From Planctomycetota bacterium (lineage in GTDB: Bacteria; Planctomycetota; Brocadiia; SM23-32): DNA of 12,510 nt. The notes beneath the pieces are model-generated. The model worked only from the letters and a program-made list of their open reading frames with translations, had not been told where the DNA came from and did not search any database. Positions 6,415 through 12,510 of this stretch are shown here, piece after piece; the first letter of the stretch is position 1, and each line of letters starts with the position of its first letter. A program made the translations under genes and the position numbers. Location: NCBI GenBank assembly GCA_030604585.1, contig JAUVVP010000012.1:1-12510 (forward strand). The letters are read 5' to 3'.

Positions 6415-8598
6415 TTAGTCCGGCTCCAGTTCGGCGCCCACCACCGTCACGGTGAGGCCCTCCAGCAGGTCGCGCTCGGATATGCGGGCCAGGGCCACGC
6501 CCTCCCTGTTCCTGACGGTCAGCACCGGGATGCGCATCCCTTCCCAGTCGGCCAGCGGCAGCAGCGGCACGGTGAGTGTGGCGCGTATCGGGCGCAGCGT
6601 CAGCTCGCCGTCCACGCGGTTCAGGCCGAGGCCGGCGGCGCTCAGCGGCAGGCCGAAGACGGTCGTGCCCCGGGGGTAGAAGTTCAGGTTGTTCCCGTCG
6701 GTGGTGTCGTAGTAGAGCGAGCCGCGCCAGTTGTAGCCCGTGGCGACCTGGTAGTCCCAGTAGCGCTCCACGTTGTTGAGCAGGTCAACGCCCAGGTAGG
6801 CGGCCAGGCAGTCGCGCCACATGTTCTGTGAGAACCAGACGGTCCGGTCCGCCGTGCTCGAGTGGCGGCACCCGTAGGGCGTCATCGTGGCGCGGCAGGC
6901 GCTCTCGATGTCCTCGGCGAACCGGTTCATCTTCCAGCGGGGCATCTTGACGCCGCCCAGCAGCAGGTACAGCAGCCCGTTGGCCGTGTAGAGTGAGTAG
7001 TCGTCCCAGCCGGCCAGCTCGCCGGGCGGCAGCCCTTCGCCGGTCCAGGGGTCAGTCAGCCCCTCGGTCGTGCGGGTCAGGGTGACGGCGTAGTGGTCCT
7101 CCAGCCACGCCTCCTCCTCGATCGTCTTGATGCTCTTGGAGGTGAAGGCGCGCCAGCGTTCGGCCTGGGAATCCTTGGCGCCGCATTTCTGCTCCAGCTC
7201 CGCCAGCGCCCACAGGGCCGCCTGGGCCTTGACGGCCAGGTAGACCTGCTCCCGGCCGTACTGGACGGCGGGGCTGGCGTCGTCAATCGTGTTGGACACT
7301 CCCCGGTCGGGCACGCCGTTGCCGGTGCTGTCCGCCTGGACGATGAACTCGGCCAGCCGCCGCCCGAGCGGCAGCTTCTTGGCCGCCTTCCCGCTCTGGC
7401 CGGTGAAGGACGTCCAGGCCGCCAGCAGGAGCAGGTAGTTGGTGTTCTCCTCGATCTCCATGTGGTGGGGGTATACCTGGCGGCCGACCATGTAGTCGGA
7501 GCCCATGTCATGGCAGAGGAACGAGCTGCCCTTGCCGGCCGGACCGAGTGTCTCGGTGCCGTCCACCTCGAAGTCCGCCCACTCGTCCAGCAGCATCTCC
7601 AGCAGTTCCGGCCAGAGAGCGAAGTAAAGCAGGGCGTCGTTGTACTCCACGTCAACGGTGGAATGGTAGAAGCAGGAGCCCTCCCAGACGCTGAACCAGT
7701 CGCGCCCGTCCTTTCGCGTCGTCCACCAGGTGTCCACCAGGAAGGAATGCAGCGACAGGGCCGCCATGTTCGAGGCCCCGCTGCCGAGGCTCCAGTCCGA
7801 TACGGCGCGGTCCAGCAGGTCACAGCGCGTCTCGATGCGCTCCCTTTCCTCCTGGGCCCAGGCCACCATCTCGTCGCGGGAGTTGAACAGCTCCAGGTAC
7901 TTGAACGGCGTCTTCTCCTCGAACACCTCCAGCACGGGTTCGGCCTGCCAGTGGGACCAGATCAGGCTCATGCCGGCCGTTCGGCCTCCCGCCAGGTCAA
8001 ACGCCTTCCGCATGCCTGTGCTGTCGAGATGGTCGGCATCGGCAGATTCCACCCAGCTCTGGACGTTCACCGAGATGGACGGCCCATCCCAGCCCGCCGC
8101 CCGGGGGGCCGGCGACGTGCTCGCGAACGAGTAGGTTAACCCCTTGTCCGACCGCGCGAACTCGACCCCGTCGCCCCGCAGCTCGAAGACCAGCTCTCCC
8201 CCTTGGAGCGGCGAATCGCATGTCTCCCACCGGAACTTCCGCAAGCCCCGCACCTGAACGTCCACGTAATGGAACGGCGCCGTCGAGATGCCGACGTTGC
8301 GCGGGTAGAACGGCATCCTGATCCGCATTACCAGCTCGATCCAGAGCCCGGGATGCACGGCGCGGTATTCGATGCCCGTCAGCGTGTCGAACTGCTCCAG
8401 GAAGGGGAAGTGCTTTGCCTGCCGGGTGAAAGGCAGCGCCCAGACCTCCCCTTCGGGCGTCTTCACGCCGACGGTCAGGTCGAGCGGTCGCTCCCGGAAG
8501 TCGCCGTAGGCGTTCTGGTAGACGCAGTTGTCGTGGGGGTCGAGTATCAGGTTGAACCGGCTGCCGAGCGTGGCGGCCGCGTCGGTCATCGGGTGCAT
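6415..8598 (-). CDS. Glycoside-hydrolase-like (alpha/alpha)6 protein, GH52-like / DUF4965-related
   Basis: The protein is 727 residues from the ATG at 8598, chosen because GGGAGGGG lies six bases upstream; the frame is open to 8751 but without a better site. The N-terminal half (about 1-240) looks beta-rich. The central part is helical, with DSTGNGVPDRG (423-433) typical of (alpha/alpha)6 glycosidases, and the C-terminus (about 640-727) is a beta domain. Compared from memory with GH52 beta-xylosidase XynB2, the following correspond: VWEGS to VNEGE, LCHDMG to THDMG, YGREQVYLAVKAQAAL to the equivalent YLAGK helix, and FYPRGTTV to YYPRGVTS. The catalytic pair E335/D495 of XynB2 falls on E306 and D439. 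Stretches such as EIEENTNYLLLLAAW also recall DUF4965 (glutaminase A-like) proteins. It has no signal peptide, so it probably acts on imported oligosaccharides. The substrate is not known. Confidence 0.7.
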   Translation of the reverse strand: MHPMTDAAATLGSRFNLILDPHDNCVYQNAYGDFRERPLDLTVGVKTPEGEVWALPFTRQAKHFPFLEQFDTLTGIEYRAVHPGLWIELVMRIRMPFYPRNVGISTAPFHYVDVQVRGLRKFRWETCDSPLQGGELVFELRGDGVEFARSDKGLTYSFASTSPAPRAAGWDGPSISVNVQSWVESADADHLDSTGMRKAFDLAGGRTAGMSLIWSHWQAEPVLEVFEEKTPFKYLELFNSRDEMVAWAQEERERIETRCDLLDRAVSDWSLGSGASNMAALSLHSFLVDTWWTTRKDGRDWFSVWEGSCFYHSTVDVEYNDALLYFALWPELLEMLLDEWADFEVDGTETLGPAGKGSSFLCHDMGSDYMVGRQVYPHHMEIEENTNYLLLLAAWTSFTGQSGKAAKKLPLGRRLAEFIVQADSTGNGVPDRGVSNTIDDASPAVQYGREQVYLAVKAQAALWALAELEQKCGAKDSQAERWRAFTSKSIKTIEEEAWLEDHYAVTLTRTTEGLTDPWTGEGLPPGELAGWDDYSLYTANGLLYLLLGGVKMPRWKMNRFAEDIESACRATMTPYGCRHSSTADRTVWFSQNMWRDCLAAYLGVDLLNNVERYWDYQVATGYNWRGSLYYDTTDGNNLNFYPRGTTVFGLPLSAAGLGLNRVDGELTLRPIRATLTVPLLPLADWEGMRIPVLTVRNREGVALARISERDLLEGLTVTVVGAELEPD

Positions 8599-8674
8599 GG
8601 CTACCCCTCCCGTCCCCTGCGAGGAATGAACTGCTGCCCGTCCCGGGTGGCGTGCAGGACGACTCAGGCCGTCC

Positions 8675-8702
8675 AATGTACTTGAACGGGCCAAGGATTC
8701 AA
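8675..8702 (-). promoter_or_regulatory. Candidate promoter for the GH52-like gene
   Basis: On the - strand, TTGAAT (8697-8702) and TACATT (8675-8680) are spaced by 16 bases, each matching four of six consensus bases. The expected leader is about 70 bases. The -35 overlaps one arm of the inverted repeat at 8681-8703, so a repressor bound there would block it. Confidence 0.35.
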
Positions 8703-8703
8703 G
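8681..8703. repeat. Inverted repeat CTTGAA-N11-TTCAAG (operator-like)
   Basis: Two perfect six-base arms (8681-8686 and 8698-8703) flank an 11-base spacer. The repeat fills the spacer and -35 of the candidate GH52-like promoter, the geometry of a dimeric regulator site. No regulator gene lies next to it. Confidence 0.45.
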
Positions 8704-8763
8704 CAGAAACCGTTCGAGCCCCTCCGCGCCTGCCCTCGTTCGGCTGCCCACTGGGGGTTTCGG

Positions 8764-8791
8764 TTGACAATGCAGCGGCTGAGCCTAACAT
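8764..8791 (+). promoter_or_regulatory. Sigma70-type promoter for purN
   Basis: A perfect TTGACA (8764-8769) and TAACAT (8786-8791, four of six) are separated by 16 bases. The start would be near 8798, giving a leader of about 50 bases. The Shine-Dalgarno AGGGAG (8837-8842) sits six bases before the purN ATG. Confidence 0.55.
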
Positions 8792-8848
8792 ACGGGTCCG
8801 TGCAGCCGGCAGCGGCAAAGGCAAGAGCAAGACTGCAGGGAGACTGAC

Positions 8849-9484
8849 ATGGCGGACGGCCTGAGGCTGGGCGTGCTTATCAGCGGCGGCGGAAGGTCGC
8901 TGCAGAACGTCATTGACCTGTCGGAGGCGGGCCGGCTGAAGGCCCGCGTGGTCAAGGTCGTAAGCAGCCGCAGCAACGCCTACGGGCTGGAAAGGGCCCG
9001 CCGGCACGACATCCCCACGGCCGTGGTGCGACGCAAGGACTTCCCCGACAGCGAAGCCTTCAGCGCAGCCATCACGGGGGAACTGGAGGCCGAGGACGTC
9101 GAGCTGGTGGCCATGGCCGGCTTCCTGTGCCTCTACCGGATACCCGACCGCTACGCGGGCCGCATAGTGAACATCCACCCGGCCTTGCTGCCCGGCTTCG
9201 GCGGCAAGGGGTTCTACGGAGACAGGGTGCACGAGGCGGTGCTGGGCGCAGGCTGCAAGGTGAGCGGCTGCACAGTGCACTTCGCCGACAACGAGTACGA
9301 CCACGGGCCGATCATCGTCCAGAAGGCGGTCCCGGTAGAGGAAGGGGACGACGCCCACTCGCTGGCCGCCCGCATCTTCGAGAAGGAGAAGGAAGCCTAC
9401 CCCGAGGCGATCAACCTGTTCGCCGAGAGGCGCCTGCGCATTGTGGAGGGCACCGTCGAGGTATTGCCCGGGCCGCAGGATTGA
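8849..9484 (+). CDS. purN: Phosphoribosylglycinamide formyltransferase (GAR transformylase)
   Basis: PurN transfers a formyl group from 10-formyltetrahydrofolate to GAR in step three of purine synthesis. The 211 residues fit the family (about 190-215). The phosphate-binding N-terminus is GVLISGGGRSLQN (8-20). The catalytic segment is NIHPALLPGFGGKGFYG (from 108), and the downstream loop is VHFADNEYDHGPII. N108, H110 and D151 correspond to N106, H108 and D144 of the E. coli enzyme. The GKGFYG variant occurs in PurN proteins outside the enterobacterial type. The start is fixed by AGGGAG six bases upstream. It is alone on its strand, divergent from the GH52-like gene and convergent with the phosphatase gene 22 bases downstream; no other pur gene is present. 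Confidence 0.95.
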   Translation: MADGLRLGVLISGGGRSLQNVIDLSEAGRLKARVVKVVSSRSNAYGLERARRHDIPTAVVRRKDFPDSEAFSAAITGELEAEDVELVAMAGFLCLYRIPDRYAGRIVNIHPALLPGFGGKGFYGDRVHEAVLGAGCKVSGCTVHFADNEYDHGPIIVQKAVPVEEGDDAHSLAARIFEKEKEAYPEAINLFAERRLRIVEGTVEVLPGPQD

Positions 9485-9506
9485 GCCGCCGGTGCCGCTC
9501 CCGCCC

Positions 9507-11201
9507 TCAGCGCACCTGTCCGTCGCCGATCCGGCCGAAACAGACGAGGGTCAGGTCGTCGCTCTGCGAGGCGGAGCCGGCGTGCTCCCGGATTGCCCTC
9601 TGGATGCTCTTCACCACTTCATCGGGCGAGCTGGTCGCCTCCGTGACCGTGTTCGCCAGCCTCTTGTAGCCGAACTGGACCCCATCCTCGTTCATGGCCT
9701 CGGTGATGCCGTCGCTGAAGGCGCAGACGACGTCGCCCGGCTCCATGGCGAAGCTGGTCTCGGGGAATTCCGCCTCGCGCGTGATCCCCACGGGAAAGCC
9801 CGCGCCCCCTTCGATGCGCTCTATCCTGCCGTCCGCTCTGCGAAGGAGCGGATAGCAGTGCCCCGCGGTAGATAGCCTGAGTGTGTGGCTCTGCCAGTCC
9901 AGGAACATCACCAGCACGGTGACGAACATGTCCTCGGCCGAACCGAGGGCCACGTCGTTGAGCTTCGTGAGCAGGTCGCCAGGCTCGGGTTCAGAGCCGG
10001 CGAGGAAGCGCACGTTGCTGGCCATCTTGGCCATCAGCAGGGCGGCGGAGATGCCCTTGCCGCTGACGTCGCCCACGACCACGAGCATCTGCTTGTCGGG
10101 CAGCTCGACGAAGTCGTAGAAGTCGCCTCCCACCTCCAGCGCCGTCCCGTACCAGTCCTGGAACTCGTAGCCCTCGACCTTTGGAGGCTCCTTGGGCAGG
10201 AAGCTGTTCTGGATGCGTCGCGCGTTCCTGAGGTCCTGCTCCAGCCGCTCGCGCCTCAGCAGTTGGGCGTGCAGGCGCGCATTAGCGATCGTCAGGGCCG
10301 CCTGGTTGGCGATGCCCGCAAGGAGCGTCAGCCCTTCCTGATTGTAGTTGCTGGCTATGCGCTGGGTGTCCAGCAGGATGAAGCCGAGGATCTGCTGCTG
10401 GTACATCAGGGGGGCGCACATGACCGAGCGCATCTCGAAGTCCAGGATGCTCTGACTGGTCGGAAAACGCTCGTCGCTCATAGCGTCCTCGCTCAGGACG
10501 GCCTGCTTCTGTTCGAGGACGTATTCCAGGATGGTGCCGCTGATCTGGAGCTTCTCCTCGTCCGGCTGGCCCGGCTTGGCCATCTTGACCGCGCGCGGGG
10601 TGAGCTGCCCCGTCTCGGGGTCGCGCAGGATGATGAACCCACGGCCGGTCTCCGGGAACACCTTGAAGAGCCGCTCGAGTATCTTGCTCAGCAGCTCGTC
10701 TTCGTCCAGGGCCGCCCCGATGGACTGGAAGATCTCCAGCAGCGTTCTGAGGCGGTAGTTGGTGCTGCTGAGGTCCTCGATGGTCGTGTCGGCCGTCGCC
10801 GCCCCCTCGGCGGTGTCGTAGCCCACGTCCACGGCGCTAACGACGGAAGTGCTCGTGGCGTCCTCGCCGATGTGCAGCAGGGTGCGGTCGGCGGCCAAGA
10901 TGGGGCTCTCCTTTGTCCCCTTGTGGAAGACGAAGACGTTGCTTCCTATGGTGATCTCGTCGCCGTCGCGGAGCTTCTTGGTGGTCACCTGCACGCCGTT
11001 GAGCAAGGTGCCGTTGCTGCTGGCCAGGTCCTCGACGATGTGCTCGCCACGGTCGTCGCTCAGCACGCGCGCGTGCCTCTTGGAGACGGTCAGGTCGTCG
11101 AGCCGGACGTCCATGTCCAGGCCGCGACCGATGCAGGTGACCTTCTGCAAAGGCACCGTCGTGCCGGCATTCTCACCTTTGGTGATGATCAGGTGTGCCA
11201 T
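9507..11201 (-). CDS. FHA-GAF-PP2C (SpoIIE/RsbU-like) serine/threonine phosphatase
   Basis: The protein is 564 residues from the ATG at 11201. An N-terminal FHA domain (about 1-95) has the phosphothreonine-binding residues IGRG (R26), SKRH (S40, H43) and SSNGT (N63). A GAF domain follows (about 150-310, with AVLSEDAMSDERF and SVMCAPL), then a coiled linker with RRIQNSFLPKEPP, typical of the RsbU class. The PP2C domain (about 350-560) carries the metal residues GGDFYDF (D360), GDVSGKG (D378), FSDGITEA (D497) and SDDLTLV (D549). The likely role is to dephosphorylate a partner, often an anti-anti-sigma protein, in response to a ligand and to phosphoprotein docking. No kinase or STAS partner gene is adjacent. 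The AGGAGG upstream is 15 bases from the ATG, longer than ideal; the frame stays open to 11309 without a better start. Confidence 0.93.
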   Translation of the reverse strand: MAHLIITKGENAGTTVPLQKVTCIGRGLDMDVRLDDLTVSKRHARVLSDDRGEHIVEDLASSNGTLLNGVQVTTKKLRDGDEITIGSNVFVFHKGTKESPILAADRTLLHIGEDATSTSVVSAVDVGYDTAEGAATADTTIEDLSSTNYRLRTLLEIFQSIGAALDEDELLSKILERLFKVFPETGRGFIILRDPETGQLTPRAVKMAKPGQPDEEKLQISGTILEYVLEQKQAVLSEDAMSDERFPTSQSILDFEMRSVMCAPLMYQQQILGFILLDTQRIASNYNQEGLTLLAGIANQAALTIANARLHAQLLRRERLEQDLRNARRIQNSFLPKEPPKVEGYEFQDWYGTALEVGGDFYDFVELPDKQMLVVVGDVSGKGISAALLMAKMASNVRFLAGSEPEPGDLLTKLNDVALGSAEDMFVTVLVMFLDWQSHTLRLSTAGHCYPLLRRADGRIERIEGGAGFPVGITREAEFPETSFAMEPGDVVCAFSDGITEAMNEDGVQFGYKRLANTVTEATSSPDEVVKSIQRAIREHAGSASQSDDLTLVCFGRIGDGQVR

Positions 11202-11281
11202 CAGGCAGAACGAATGCCTCCTGTCGCGAATCCCTTGGCGGCTCAAAGCCCCTCTGAAGGCGGACGCCTCGCCCTGTCCTG

Positions 11282-11309
11282 ATTCTACCAGCGATGCCGG
11301 AACTTGCAA
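11282..11309 (-). promoter_or_regulatory. Sigma70-type promoter for the FHA-GAF-PP2C gene
   Basis: On the - strand, TTGCAA (11304-11309) and TAGAAT (11282-11287, five of six) are 16 bases apart. The expected leader is about 74 bases. It lies between the lspA stop and the phosphatase start. A short CGCC-TGA-GGCG hairpin with a T-rich tail just after lspA might weakly end lspA transcripts first. Confidence 0.45.
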
Positions 11310-11335
11310 GAAGAAACGGCCCGCCTCAGGCGCCC

Positions 11336-11875
11336 TTATGGCGTCTGCGGCGGCCCCGGGCCCGAGTCAGGGGCCTTCCCCCGCCTGCCCTTACCCGCAA
11401 AAGCGTCGTAGATGATCAGGGCAAAGCCCACGCAGATCGCAGCGTCCGCCACGTTGAAAGTGTGCCAGTGGAGGGCCTCTCCCCAGTGGAGATCGATGAA
11501 ATCCCTCACGCGCCCGAATGCGATCCTGTCCACCAGGTTCCCCACCGCGGCGCCGGTGACCAGTCCAAGGGCGGCGTGCACGATCACCTTGTGCGACTCA
11601 GCCGTCAGGAAGAGCACGCCCACAACGGCCAGCGCCACCGCCGCCATCACGATGTAGAACAGCACGCTGGCCGGCCCCAGCCCCAGGACCCCCCTCACGT
11701 TGCCCGGGTGGCTGACGATCCGAAGCAGATGGGGTATCAGAACGATGTTCGGGCGGCCCTCGGCCGGATGGTGCCACAGCAGCAGCTTCGTCACCTGGTC
11801 CAGCACGAGGGTAGCGACGGCGAACGTCCAGAACAGCTTCCTGTTGCCTTCGACCAGTGTGCGCAAAAGCCTCAC
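11336..11875 (-). CDS. lspA: Lipoprotein signal peptidase (signal peptidase II)
   Basis: LspA removes signal peptides from lipid-modified prolipoproteins in the inner membrane. The 179 residues show the family pattern: VLDQVTKLLL (D26 in the first membrane segment), the periplasmic HPGNVRGVLG loop, GAAVGNLVDRIAFGRVRDFIDLHWG (N113, D116, R117; never charged-core interrupted) and TFNVADAAICVG (D144). D116 and D144 are the expected catalytic aspartates. Hydrophobic segments lie roughly at 14-34, 70-90, 97-115 and 139-158, as in four-pass LspA. The loop N-V-R-G-V-L-G departs from the common N-x-G-A-A/F-F form. The C-terminal tail (GKGRRGKAPDSGPGPPQTP) is basic then proline-rich and presumably cytosolic. 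The ribosome site is weak. It is 101 bases downstream of the DksA-type gene, a pairing I recall from Planctomycetota. Confidence 0.93.
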   Translation of the reverse strand: MRLLRTLVEGNRKLFWTFAVATLVLDQVTKLLLWHHPAEGRPNIVLIPHLLRIVSHPGNVRGVLGLGPASVLFYIVMAAVALAVVGVLFLTAESHKVIVHAALGLVTGAAVGNLVDRIAFGRVRDFIDLHWGEALHWHTFNVADAAICVGFALIIYDAFAGKGRRGKAPDSGPGPPQTP

Positions 11876-11976
11876 CGTATGGCCCTGCGGAGAATCAGGT
11901 TATCCGATGGCGCGGTGCAGCCGCTCGGGGACCGTCGGAAGGATCTGAAGAACGCCCGCGCAGCAGAAGGACGACG

Positions 11977-12360
11977 TCATACTTGCCGGCCCAGGCGCTC
12001 TTCTTCCTGTTTGCACCCTATGCAGAGCCGCGCAAACGGCAGCGCCTTGAGCCGCTTGGTGCTGATCTTGGCCGAGCAGCTTTCGCACTGCCCGTAGGTG
12101 CCGGCGTCGATCTTCTCCAGCGCCAAGTTTACGTCGCACAGCTCCGCATCGCTGTCTTGCAGGACCCGGATCATCAGGTCCCTGGCGAAGTTGTCCGACC
12201 CCCGCTCGGCCATGTGTTCGGCGGGCACGTCGGAGAACTCGTCAACCGTCTCGCCCGCCGTCTTCAGCGCATCGTGTTGCAGGTGGTCTATGTTACTGGC
12301 CAGCTTGCGCTTCAGATCCAGAAGCATTCTGCGGAACTGTGCCAGCGCTTTTGCCTTCAC
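11977..12360 (-). CDS. TraR/DksA-type C4 zinc-finger protein
   Basis: The protein is 127 residues when started at the GTG at 12360. A helical, likely coiled-coil N-terminal region (LAQFRRMLLDLKRKLASNIDHL, split here as 7-28) leads to LALEKIDAGTYGQCESC, the DksA-family signature. A four-cysteine zinc site follows: C92, C95, C113 and C116 (QCESC then LCIGC, 17 residues apart). DksA proteins bind RNA polymerase through its secondary channel with ppGpp; many short relatives of unknown role share the fold. An in-frame ATG at 12429 would add 23 residues (MLRTRLGYRGD onward) but has only weak ribosome-site support, while the GTG has GGGAG about 11 bases upstream and a TATAAG just before. The tip acids seen in true DksA coiled coils were not checked, so I give no symbol. 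Confidence 0.88.
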   Translation of the reverse strand: MKAKALAQFRRMLLDLKRKLASNIDHLQHDALKTAGETVDEFSDVPAEHMAERGSDNFARDLMIRVLQDSDAELCDVNLALEKIDAGTYGQCESCSAKISTKRLKALPFARLCIGCKQEEERLGRQV

Positions 12361-12384
12361 CTTGACGGCCGCTCCCGTTCCCCT

Positions 12385-12402
12385 CTTATAGGCGATATCG
12401 CC
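12385..12402 (-). promoter_or_regulatory. Candidate -10 element with adjacent palindrome upstream of the DksA-type gene
   Basis: On the - strand TATAAG (12385-12390) would give a leader of about 18 bases to the GTG at 12360. Directly upstream is the perfect 12-base palindrome GGCGATATCGCC (12391-12402), where an operator could sit. There is no good -35, so the promoter call is weak. If the longer N-terminus (ATG at 12429) were real, this stretch would be coding. Confidence 0.3.
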
Positions 12403-12510
12403 ACGGTACCCGAGCCGGGTGCGCAGCATTGCGTCTGCCGTCCCCGCCGGACGCGAACGCCACTTGGGCCGAACTCCCCAGCCCTGACAGGCCCACTCGG
12501 GGGCCACCCC

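Noticed and set aside
7093..8139. 348-codon open frame on the + strand opposite the GH52-like gene
   Set aside because: It is an antisense shadow with no domain motifs and no ribosome site.
8599..8751. 51-residue N-terminal extension of the GH52-like protein
   Set aside because: It has no signal-peptide or domain character, overlaps the promoter region, and the GGGAGGGG site supports the ATG at 8598.
9885..11282. 465-codon open frame on the + strand opposite the FHA-GAF-PP2C gene
   Set aside because: It is a low-complexity shadow rich in Q, H, V and L without motifs; the opposite strand has an intact multi-domain protein.
11308..11335. Possible intrinsic terminator after lspA
   Set aside because: Only a four-base CGCC/GGCG stem with a three-base loop and an interrupted T-rich tail; too weak to list as a feature.

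Overview
The window is GC-rich, gene-dense bacterial DNA with no phage, transposon, CRISPR or RNA gene. It carries twelve supportable protein genes, the first cut off by the left edge. The mix suggests a Gram-negative bacterium with an outer membrane, most likely Planctomycetota or a neighbouring PVC-type lineage. The clues are Kdo (LPS inner-core sugar) genes, a helical-repeat/SUMF1-domain protein, an FHA-GAF-PP2C phosphatase and a DksA-type zinc-finger gene next to lspA. This placement is inference from gene content only.

Left part, + strand (1-6372). A C-terminal part of a helical-repeat plus SUMF1-domain protein is followed by a KdkA-like Kdo kinase and a small cupin whose Shine-Dalgarno lies inside the end of the kinase gene. 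A strong sigma70-type promoter (TTGCAA, 18 bases, TATAAT) then precedes kdsD (arabinose-5-phosphate isomerase with CBS domains) and kdsC (Kdo-8-phosphate phosphatase). The same run continues with an SDR oxidoreductase of the D-mannonate oxidoreductase (UxuB/YjmF) type and an M20 metallo-amidohydrolase. KdsD and KdsC supply and process the Kdo precursor, and the kinase would phosphorylate Kdo on lipid A. The last two genes look like sugar-acid and amide metabolism and may simply be co-transcribed.

Middle (6415-9484). A 727-residue (alpha/alpha)6-type glycoside-hydrolase-like protein lies on the - strand, convergent with the M20 gene. From a remembered alignment it keeps both catalytic acids of GH52 beta-xylosidases in an otherwise divergent sequence. 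It is transcribed divergently from purN (GAR formyltransferase) across a 250-base region with a candidate promoter for each gene and an inverted repeat at the hydrolase promoter.

Right part, - strand (9507-12360). In transcription order these are a DksA/TraR-type C4 zinc-finger protein, lspA (signal peptidase II) and a SpoIIE/RsbU-like phosphatase with FHA and GAF domains and its own plausible promoter. No intergenic gap exceeds 300 bases.

Most of the window is core metabolism and envelope biogenesis. I found no convincing new multi-gene system. The items most worth a second look are the GH52-like enzyme, the cupin inside the Kdo genes, and the SUMF1 protein that lacks one active-site cysteine.
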